From contig PWYP01000133.1 in the NCBI GenBank assembly GCA_003567805.1, forward strand, positions 1 to 5,490: a DNA stretch of 5,490 nt, given 5' to 3'. The notes below the pieces were generated by a model. That model made no database searches and had not been told where the DNA came from. It saw nothing but the letters and a program-made list of their open reading frames with translations. This document shows, in pieces, positions 1-5,183 of the stretch. The first letter of the stretch is position 1, and each line of letters starts with the position of its first letter. This stretch comes from PVC group bacterium. GTDB taxonomy: Bacteria > Verrucomicrobiota > Kiritimatiellia > UBA8416. A program made the position numbers and the translations under genes.

Positions 1-582
1 AAACCACAAAGCGGTTGCATCTACATTGATGGGAAAGCGGGAGCTGATATAGATTTGGTCTCTTGGAGGCGGCAAATCGGGTATGTTTCGCAGGAAACTG
101 TGATTTTCGATGACACGATAGCAAATAACATTTGTTTATGGAAAGACAACTATTTGTCAGACATAGACGCACGTGATCGTATTCAGGCTGCTGCAAAGAT
201 GGCAAATGCGCATGATTTTATTGGCGCATTGCCTGAGGGGTATAACACACATGTTGGCGATCGTGGAGTGAGGTTGTCCGGGGGGCAACGCCAGCGGATT
301 TTCCTGGCTAGGGAACTCTACAAGCGACCCAGTTTGCTGATTTTAGATGAAGCGACGAGCGCATTAGACTCGGAGTCAGAGCATTTTATTCAGCAAAGTA
401 TTGATGCGCTGAAAGGGAAAATGACTGTTGTGATTGTCGCGCATCGCTTGGCCACGGTTAAAAATGCCGATTACATTTACGTGCTCGACAAAGGGGTGAT
501 TGTGGAAAGCGGAACGTTTAAAGATTTGCTTTCGGTGGACAAAGGATATTTTGCTGAAATGGTCAGGCTTCAACGGCTGTAA
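1..582 (+). CDS. ABC exporter, C-terminal ATP-binding domain (partial, 5' end outside window)
   Basis: The frame is open from the first base and ends at TAA 580-582, giving 193 residues with no start in the window. It is the nucleotide-binding domain of an ABC exporter. Visible motifs, numbered from the first codon, are the Q-loop (YVSQE, Gln31), the ABC signature LSGGQRQRI from residue 92, Walker B LLILDE at 112-117 followed by the D-loop SALD, and the switch histidine in VAHR (His148). The start KPQSG...IYIDG is the stretch that normally lies some 20 residues after Walker A, so Walker A and any membrane domain are upstream. Known type I exporters of this motif style (MsbA, PglK/WlaB-like) fuse six membrane helices to such a domain in about 570-600 residues; that fusion is inferred here. 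Given its neighbours, a lipid-linked glycan flippase or polysaccharide exporter is likely, but peptide or lipid export is not excluded. All catalytic motifs in view are intact. Confidence 0.93.
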   Translation, partial: KPQSGCIYIDGKAGADIDLVSWRRQIGYVSQETVIFDDTIANNICLWKDNYLSDIDARDRIQAAAKMANAHDFIGALPEGYNTHVGDRGVRLSGGQRQRIFLARELYKRPSLLILDEATSALDSESEHFIQQSIDALKGKMTVVIVAHRLATVKNADYIYVLDKGVIVESGTFKDLLSVDKGYFAEMVRLQRL

Positions 583-612
583 AGATCATATCAAAAAGGG
601 GGTATGCCTTGC

Positions 613-642
613 TTGAGATCGGAGCGGGGCCTACTCGATCAA
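613..642. repeat. Imperfect inverted repeat in the gap after the ABC gene
   Basis: The arms TTGAGATCGGAG (613-624) and CTCGATCAA (634-642) can pair over 9 base pairs if a GA and a single G bulge out of the left arm, leaving a 9-base loop. The core GATCG/CGATC pairing is exact. No T-run follows, so it is not a standard intrinsic terminator. It could be an mRNA leader structure, a weak operator, or chance. Confidence 0.3.
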
Positions 643-677
643 TAGGTTTAATGGAAAATCGAAGGTTTGTATCGCAT

Positions 678-683
678 TATAAT
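678..683 (+). promoter_or_regulatory. Possible -10 element (TATAAT) ahead of the first sulfotransferase
   Basis: A perfect TATAAT lies 26 bases before the ATG at 710, inside the largest gap of the left half of the window. No convincing -35 hexamer is found 16-18 bases upstream (that region reads AAAATC or GAAAAT), and there is no TG extension of the -10. The local sequence is AT-rich, so a chance match is possible. If real, it would start a transcript with a very short leader of roughly 20 bases for the sulfotransferase/glycosyltransferase genes. Confidence 0.35.
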
Positions 684-709
684 ATGCTAGTAGCGGGTTA
701 AGAAGGTAT

Positions 710-1513
710 ATGAAGAATATACAGAAAAGAATAAGAACGATTCATGAGCGGATGCAAATACATTGGCATCCTTTTTTTCGTGAAAGCAATGCTACGCATC
801 CTGATTTTAGGCAATATAAATTTTTAATCAATAATTGTACCATGATCTCTGAGGAGCATAAATTTATATATTGCAGAGTGCCCAAAGCTGCGAATTCGAC
901 AGTTATGGCTACGTTGGTATATGCACAAACGGGGTTCAAGTCGGATGATTATCATGCTATGAAAGATATGCGAGCCAAATGTTTTTCGCGCATTACAGAG
1001 TCAAATATTAGCAGGGAAGGTGCACGACGAGATTATTTTAAATTATCAATAGTTAGGCATCCCTTTTCCAGAATTATATCGACTTTCAATGACAAGGCTC
1101 TCGACGTGTCAAGATATAACGAAATCGTTAGGGGCCGTATCAAACCTTATGTTAATGACGCGCGGGATGTATGCGATATTTTTGAGGAGTTTCTGGCAAA
1201 ACTCGAGCATACTGACATAACAATTAGAAATTACCATTATGCACCACAAACAAAAATCATGGCATTTCATCCTTCGGAGCTTGACTACATTGGGCGGGTT
1301 GAATCACTAGATACGGATCTGCCTTATATCATGCATAGAATATTTGGCGCATCGCCGCCGGTCATCGAATGGTCCCCCCACGCAGCTAGTAATGGCTTTA
1401 AGCCGAGAGAAAGGAAGATGCGTGTTGAGATGCTTTCTCAAAGACAGAAAGATCGTTTATACAATGTATACCGTGATGATTTCGATTTTTTGGGGTATGA
1501 ACGTGATCTGTAA
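710..1513 (+). CDS. Sulfotransferase family 2 (carbohydrate sulfotransferase-like), first of two
   Basis: This 267-residue protein would transfer sulfate from PAPS to a hydroxyl of a sugar. The 5'-phosphosulfate-binding loop is FIYCRVPKAANST (residues 52-64), matching the RVPKxxxST pattern of the Sulfotransfer_2 family (HS 2-O- and chondroitin/HNK-1-type enzymes). The 3'-phosphate-binding motif is SIVRHPFSRIISTF (113-126). The ending YRDDFDFLGYE (254-264) is a typical family terminus. There is no signal peptide or membrane helix, so it is probably a cytoplasmic enzyme acting on a lipid-linked or nucleotide-linked glycan before export. The ATG is preceded by AGAAGG at 701-706, with a short spacing of 3 bases. 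The gene is markedly AT-rich (about 30% GC in two sampled 60-base stretches) compared with the genes at the right end, which suggests separate acquisition. The family call is firm; the acceptor sugar is unknown. Confidence 0.87.
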   Translation: MKNIQKRIRTIHERMQIHWHPFFRESNATHPDFRQYKFLINNCTMISEEHKFIYCRVPKAANSTVMATLVYAQTGFKSDDYHAMKDMRAKCFSRITESNISREGARRDYFKLSIVRHPFSRIISTFNDKALDVSRYNEIVRGRIKPYVNDARDVCDIFEEFLAKLEHTDITIRNYHYAPQTKIMAFHPSELDYIGRVESLDTDLPYIMHRIFGASPPVIEWSPHAASNGFKPRERKMRVEMLSQRQKDRLYNVYRDDFDFLGYERDL

Positions 1514-1602
1514 TGAACTTCTGCAGAGGTGATTTGTTGATCGTAACGTGTTTGGAGATTTTCCTTTGATCTTTTTCGCGTAAGCGCGCAGTTATGTAGT
1601 TC

Positions 1603-2391
1603 ATGATTATAAGCCATAAACATAAATATATTTTCGTTCATTGCCGCAAAACTGCTGGCAGTTCTATTTCCATTATGCTCAATCAATATCTTGGATTTTG
1701 GGATATTCAGGTTGGTTCATGGAATGATACTTTGGCCAACGGGGGCAAGATAAACGCCCGACTTCTCTTTGATGCTATGGGGCGTGGTGGACTCAATTAT
1801 GTTCCGACGGCGGCATCCCGTATTATCGGGAGGTGGAAAGAAGGTTGCCCGTTAAGTGTGTTGTCCCAAGTTTCCAAAATGCAAAACAAAAAATACAGAA
1901 AACTGTTAAATGATCATACGGATCATGCTTCGGCATATAACGTCAAACGTTGTTTTCCACGAGAATGGGAGACATACTTTACGTTTTGTTTTGTGCGAAA
2001 TCCATGGGATCGCGCTGTGTCGGAATACAAGTGGTGCACGCGCAAACCGCATCAAAAAAGTGTTGGCTTTCGGGAGTTTCTTGAGCGTGTGCACGATCCT
2101 CAAAGGTCCGATCCTGAGTACGTTGTTCCGAAGCCTCCCAGCAACTGGGATCTCTATACAATTGACGATCAAATCGCGGTTGATTTCGTTGGGCGTTTTG
2201 AGTATTTGGCGCGCGACCTGCAGATTGTCTGCGGAGAAATTGGCTTGCCTTTTAATGACAAGATGTTTCCGCATGCCAAGAAGACACGGGGATCTGAAGA
2301 CCGCTATCGGGATTGGTATGATGACTACACACGACGATTGGTAGAGGAAATGTACGAAAAAGAAATAGAAGCATTCGGGTATAAATTCTAG
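1603..2391 (+). CDS. Sulfotransferase family 2 domain protein, second of two
   Basis: This 262-residue protein is another PAPS-dependent sulfotransferase, not a recent copy of its upstream neighbour: the two share only the binding motifs and general layout. The 5'-PSB loop is IFVHCRKTAGSSI (residues 10-22), where the usual PKTAG has become RKTAG while Lys16 is kept. The 3'-PB motif is FVRNPWDRAVSEY (130-142), essentially canonical. A HTDHASA stretch (105-111) sits where many members carry a His-x-Ser/Ala motif before the 3'-PB strand. The segment FVGRFEYLARDLQIVC (195-210) and the ending YEKEIEAFGYKF (251-262) are also family-typical. There is no signal peptide, so a cytoplasmic location is likely. 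The 89-base gap before it shows no clear Shine-Dalgarno; a start-stop pair ATGTAG lies just upstream of the chosen ATG. The ATG is well supported because the first motif begins at residue 10. The acceptor is unknown, presumably a sugar of the locally made glycan. Confidence 0.87.
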   Translation: MIISHKHKYIFVHCRKTAGSSISIMLNQYLGFWDIQVGSWNDTLANGGKINARLLFDAMGRGGLNYVPTAASRIIGRWKEGCPLSVLSQVSKMQNKKYRKLLNDHTDHASAYNVKRCFPREWETYFTFCFVRNPWDRAVSEYKWCTRKPHQKSVGFREFLERVHDPQRSDPEYVVPKPPSNWDLYTIDDQIAVDFVGRFEYLARDLQIVCGEIGLPFNDKMFPHAKKTRGSEDRYRDWYDDYTRRLVEEMYEKEIEAFGYKF

Positions 2392-2432
2392 CGTATAGAC
2401 CATAACAGGGCTAAAGGTTGAACGAGAACGTC

Positions 2433-3197
2433 ATGCAAACATCAATAACGAAGAGCAGTAGAAACCAATCTGACGGAACAAAAGAACTGATTTATGTCGC
2501 TTTTGGTTATGAATACCTCTTGATGGCTGCGCATTCTGCAAATACGGCTAAGGAAAATACCCCGGGTTGTTGTTGTACGGTGGTCACCAATTTGTCCGTG
2601 CGCATAGATGATAATATCCGATCCTATTTTGATCGTATTATTGAATTGGATAAGGCGAGCGAAGATAATCGTGAGGTAAAAACGCAGGCTATACACTATG
2701 CCAATTGTGATAAAGCTGTTTATTTGGATTGTGATACAGAAGTGTGTGGCGATTTGACACCTATGTTCATTTGCCTGGATCGATTCGACGTCATATTAAA
2801 ACAGCAATATGGTTCATCAAGTAAGCAATATGATGTCGGGCCCGGCGTGCCTAGCCATCTGTTTCCATACTGGAATGGAGGCGTTGTTTTTTTTAACAAA
2901 AACGAACGTAGTACGCGTTTTTTTGATGAATGGCATCGCTTGTTTCGTGAGATGGGGGGGCGTAGCGATCAGCCGTCCCTGGTTCGTACCGTGTATGAAA
3001 ATGCAGATGTACGATTGTTGTCGGTTGGCTCTGTTTGGAATACTTTTAAGTCGGATTTGCCGCAGTTGGAAAAGCAGGGCGTGGAGATTAAAAGTCGGAT
3101 TTGGCATTATCGTGATGCAAATGCTTATCCGGATGTCGCTCAGAAGATATTGCATATACATGAGGATATCTTCGACTCTATACGGTTCAATAAATAA
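2433..3197 (+). CDS. DxD-motif glycosyltransferase (GT-A fold, GT8-like)
   Basis: This 254-residue protein would transfer a sugar from a nucleotide donor in a metal-dependent way. The opening strand LIYVAFGYEYLLMAAHS (residues 20-36) is followed by KAVYLDCDTEVCGDL (94-108), whose Asp-Cys-Asp (99-101) is the metal/nucleotide-binding DxD. Then come YWNGGVVFFNKN (146-157), SDQPSL (178-183) and IWHYRDA (223-229). His225 sits where GT8 enzymes such as LgtC place a third metal ligand (inferred by position). There is no membrane helix. The start is uncertain: TTG 2418 would add five residues and has AGGG at 2407-2410 at good spacing, while ATG 2433 has only a weak GAG. I prefer ATG because TTG starts are rare. 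The sequence around the DxD also resembles the general nucleotide-diphospho-sugar transferase group, so GT8 is a best guess. The same reading frame continues after the TAA (see the next entry), so this protein may be shorter than its ancestor. Confidence 0.85.
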   Translation: MQTSITKSSRNQSDGTKELIYVAFGYEYLLMAAHSANTAKENTPGCCCTVVTNLSVRIDDNIRSYFDRIIELDKASEDNREVKTQAIHYANCDKAVYLDCDTEVCGDLTPMFICLDRFDVILKQQYGSSSKQYDVGPGVPSHLFPYWNGGVVFFNKNERSTRFFDEWHRLFREMGGRSDQPSLVRTVYENADVRLLSVGSVWNTFKSDLPQLEKQGVEIKSRIWHYRDANAYPDVAQKILHIHEDIFDSIRFNK

Positions 3198-3206
3198 CAG
3201 TCTCGC

Positions 3207-3404
3207 GTGGATGCAGAGCACGTTGTGTTTCGGTATCGCGTTCTGGCTTCCAAGTGGTATAGCAATCCTGTTGTTCGTCCGTTTTTTTTGCGGTTACTCC
3301 GTTTATGTGAGAGGATGTCATGGCTACCACGCTTTGATCAGGTCAGGGTAAAGAGAAAAAAAGGGGAAAGGTTCCAACGTATTGATAACAGCATGTCAGG
3401 ATAA
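3207..3404 (+). CDS. Small basic ORF in frame behind the glycosyltransferase; detached C-terminal tail or small gene
   Basis: This is a 65-residue ORF from GTG 3207 to TAA 3402-3404, of no recognised family. It is in the same frame as the glycosyltransferase, starting four codons after that gene's TAA (3195-3197), and no stop falls between. No Shine-Dalgarno precedes the GTG, so independent initiation would be weak; re-initiation or coupling is more plausible. The product has an aromatic/hydrophobic middle (WYSNPVVRPFFLRLLRL, residues 17-33, with scattered Arg) and a basic end (VRVKRKKGERFQR). This looks like an amphipathic membrane-attachment tail. GT8 enzymes such as LgtC carry such a basic-aromatic C-terminal tail, so one reading is that it is the former tail of the glycosyltransferase cut off by a nonsense change. 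Alternatives are a separate small protein, stop-codon readthrough, or non-coding sequence. Confidence 0.35.
   Translation: MDAEHVVFRYRVLASKWYSNPVVRPFFLRLLRLCERMSWLPRFDQVRVKRKKGERFQRIDNSMSG
3397..3401 (+). promoter_or_regulatory. Ribosome binding site for the 26-codon ORF
   Basis: CAGGA at 3397-3401 lies 6 bases before the ATG at 3408. It is the best Shine-Dalgarno between the glycosyltransferase and the cytidylyltransferase, and overlaps the last codons of the preceding small ORF. The cytidylyltransferase ATG at 3493 itself has only a poor site (GTGATGAG immediately upstream). Confidence 0.35.
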
Positions 3405-3407
3405 CGT

Positions 3408-3488
3408 ATGACAATGGTGATTGATGTGCTGAACGAGTTCTCGTTTTTGATACGTCCAATCATCCATGCGAATAAATATGTGAAGTGA
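3408..3488 (+). CDS. 26-residue ORF just upstream of the cytidylyltransferase; possible leader peptide
   Basis: ATG 3408 to TGA 3486-3488 encodes MTMVIDVLNEFSFLIRPI and 8 further residues ending in NKYVK. It is not a recognised family. It has a good Shine-Dalgarno, starts 3 bases after the previous stop in the same frame, and ends 4 bases before the ATG of the cytidylyltransferase. That spacing would allow translational coupling to a downstream gene whose own ribosome site is weak. It could equally be a further remnant of the glycosyltransferase tail, since all three ORFs share one frame, or chance: a 26-codon ORF is short enough to arise at random. Confidence 0.25.
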   Translation: MTMVIDVLNEFSFLIRPIIHANKYVK

Positions 3489-3492
3489 TGAG

Positions 3493-4209
3493 ATGAATAT
3501 AGTAGCAGTAATTCTTGCCCGGGCTGGGTCAAAGGGGATTCCGAAGAAGAACTTGGCGATGCTGGGAGATCGTCCTTTGGTCGCGCATATGATCGGGCAT
3601 GCCCTGAACGCGGGTGTTGAAATGGATGTGGTTTTGTCGACAGAGAGTGAAGATATTGCTTCCGTTGGAAGAAAATGGGGAGCGCAAGTTCCGTTTATGC
3701 GGCCGTCGCATCTGGCGGAAGACACCGTCGAGTCCTTGCCCGTTGTTCAGCATGCCGTGAACTGTATGGAGCAGATCCATAATAAGGAGTACGCGATCAT
3801 TGTCTATTTACAGCCGAACGCGCCGCTGTGTCGTCCTCAAGATATAAAAGATTGCGTGGACACTTTGCAAAAGCAACCGGATGCTGAAAGTTGCGTGACG
3901 ATAACGGGGGTGCAGACGCACCCGTTTAAGATGAAGCGTTTGGTGGATGGGAGGCGCGTCATAAATTACATAGACCAGGGGTTTGAAGACATGCGACCAA
4001 GGCAAAAACTTCCGCCTGTTTATCGGCGTGCGGGATCGGTTTATGCGAGTCGAAGAAACGTTGTGATGGAAAAGGGTACGTTGGTGGGGGATCCTTGCTT
4101 GGGCGTAGAGGTTCCGGTAGAAACCGCAATTGATATCGATTTGCCAATGGATCTTGAGCTAGCACGATTGTTGTATTGTAAACGTAGTGAAAAAGGTGCG
4201 TCTGAATGA
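3493..4209 (+). CDS. CMP-nonulosonic acid cytidylyltransferase (NeuA/LegF/PseF family)
   Basis: This 238-residue protein activates a nine-carbon acidic sugar with CTP, giving the CMP-sugar used by glycosyltransferases. The N-terminal nucleotide-binding loop LARAGSKGIPKKN (residues 8-20) is diagnostic. It is followed by VVLSTESEDIASVGRKWGA (46-64) and FMRPSHLAEDT (68-78), both typical of the family. YLQPNAPLCR (105-114) replaces the usual LQPTSPLR, with Asn for Thr and Cys before the Arg. YRRAGSVYASRRN (177-189) and the acidic end motif DIDLPMDLELA (214-224), a metal-binding site in relatives, are present. Its length is normal for single-domain bacterial enzymes. The ATG is 4 bases after the preceding small ORF, and the stop overlaps the start of the synthase gene (ATGA). 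It is probably cytoplasmic. Whether the substrate is N-acetylneuraminate, legionaminate or pseudaminate cannot be read from the sequence; the downstream CBS gene leans towards a legionaminate-type pathway, so no symbol is assigned. Confidence 0.92.
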   Translation: MNIVAVILARAGSKGIPKKNLAMLGDRPLVAHMIGHALNAGVEMDVVLSTESEDIASVGRKWGAQVPFMRPSHLAEDTVESLPVVQHAVNCMEQIHNKEYAIIVYLQPNAPLCRPQDIKDCVDTLQKQPDAESCVTITGVQTHPFKMKRLVDGRRVINYIDQGFEDMRPRQKLPPVYRRAGSVYASRRNVVMEKGTLVGDPCLGVEVPVETAIDIDLPMDLELARLLYCKRSEKGASE

Positions 4210-5183
4210 AAGTACGAATTATAGCTGAACTCTGTCAAAATCATTTAGGAGACAGGTCGATATTACGACGGATGGTAGATGCGGCTGCCGACGCTGGGGC
4301 AACGCATGTTAAAATTCAGCATATTTACACAGATAATCTGGTTTACCGACCACAATTTGAAACGGGGTTAAAGGTGTCAGGTGTGGAGCATTGCATCCAT
4401 CGTCCTTTTAAACCGGAATATGACCGTTTGAAACCATTGGAACTGGATGATGAAATCGTTCGTGATTTTGTTGCATATGCAAGGCAACGGAAGGTTGTGC
4501 CCATGACGACGTGCTTTGCACGACGAGATATCGAAACCATTCTCAAGCAAGGTTTTTCTTCGATTAAAGTGGCAAGTTATGATTGTGCGTCTTACACACT
4601 GTTACGAGAGCTCGCGGCAAACTTCGAAGAACTGGTGATTTCGACTGGGGCTACATTTGATGATGAGATCAAGATGGCTGCAAAAGTTGTTGCTGATCAT
4701 CAGAATATCAGTTTTTTACATTGTGTGACGCTCTATCCTACTCCGCTAGATCAGATGCATCTTAATCGCATGATTTGGCTTAAACGTTTTTGTTCATCGG
4801 TTGGACTTTCCGATCATTCGCTGGTGTCGCAAGACGGCGTTATGGCATCGAAGGTTGCGATTGCTATGGGTGCATCGCTTATTGAACGTCATTTTACCAT
4901 TCTGGATGTTGACAAAACGAAGGATGGTCCCGTTTCTATTCGACCCGACGACATCGTTGATCTCGTGCGTTTTGGAGCGTTACCGCAGGGGGACCAACTT
5001 TCGGAATTGGACTCGCTTCGTCCTGGGTGGTCGTCCGAACTCGGTGGTGTTGCGAATCGATCCTTGAGCGATCAAGAGTTGTTAAATCGGGATTATTACC
5101 GTGGTCGTTTTGCTTCACCACGAGAGATTGGAAAGCATGAAGCTTCGCGAATGGTGTTTAATTGGGAGGAAACGCCGATATGA
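4206..5183 (+). CDS. Nonulosonic acid synthase (NeuB/LegI family), without SAF domain
   Basis: This 325-residue protein condenses phosphoenolpyruvate with a six-carbon amino sugar to a nine-carbon acid. The TIM-barrel motifs run in order: IAELCQNHLGD (residues 6-16), VKIQ (35-38), KVASYD (121-126), ISTGAT (145-150), LHCVTLYPTP (171-180), GLSDHS (200-205) and GASLIERHFT (222-231). His204 and His229 match the two metal-ligand histidines of meningococcal NeuB (SDHT and RHF). Between them this protein is about 4 residues longer than usual, and the following GPD motif is altered to KDGPVSI. Classical NeuB proteins of about 340-350 residues end in an antifreeze-like SAF domain that reaches into the partner subunit. 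Here the last 60 residues (SDQELLNRDYYRGRFAS and on) do not look like SAF. The ATG overlaps the cytidylyltransferase stop; AAGG at 4193-4196 gives a good ribosome site. The stop overlaps the next ATG. Substrate is unassigned. Confidence 0.91.
   Translation: MKVRIIAELCQNHLGDRSILRRMVDAAADAGATHVKIQHIYTDNLVYRPQFETGLKVSGVEHCIHRPFKPEYDRLKPLELDDEIVRDFVAYARQRKVVPMTTCFARRDIETILKQGFSSIKVASYDCASYTLLRELAANFEELVISTGATFDDEIKMAAKVVADHQNISFLHCVTLYPTPLDQMHLNRMIWLKRFCSSVGLSDHSLVSQDGVMASKVAIAMGASLIERHFTILDVDKTKDGPVSIRPDDIVDLVRFGALPQGDQLSELDSLRPGWSSELGGVANRSLSDQELLNRDYYRGRFASPREIGKHEASRMVFNWEETPI

Noticed and set aside
596..610. AAGG...CCTT hairpin as a terminator after the ABC gene
   Set aside because: It has only 4 base pairs with a 7-base loop and no T-run afterwards.
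1513..1569. 18-codon ORF whose ATG overlaps the stop of the first sulfotransferase (TAATG)
   Set aside because: It is very short, has no recognisable ribosome site, and ends well short of the next gene. The overlap is probably chance.
1577..1588. CGCG-TAAG-CGCG hairpin between the sulfotransferases
   Set aside because: A 4-pair stem preceded, not followed, by T residues. It is too weak to call a terminator or operator.
1910..2344. 144-codon open frame on the + strand inside the second sulfotransferase
   Set aside because: It is out of frame with a gene supported by PAPS-binding motifs and resembles no protein family.
1906..2403. 165-codon open frame on the - strand
   Set aside because: It lies fully opposite the second sulfotransferase, whose motifs are clear. 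The translation shows no family motif, so it is an antisense shadow.
2809..3351. 180-codon open frame on the + strand in another frame across the glycosyltransferase end
   Set aside because: It overlaps the region encoding the WNGG and SDQPSL motifs, is unusually rich in Met, Cys and Trp, and has no recognisable motif. It is an out-of-frame shadow despite running 150 bases past the glycosyltransferase stop.
3396..3725. 109-codon - strand frame over the start of the cytidylyltransferase
   Set aside because: It is antisense to the diagnostic nucleotide-binding loop and has no ribosome site or motif of its own.
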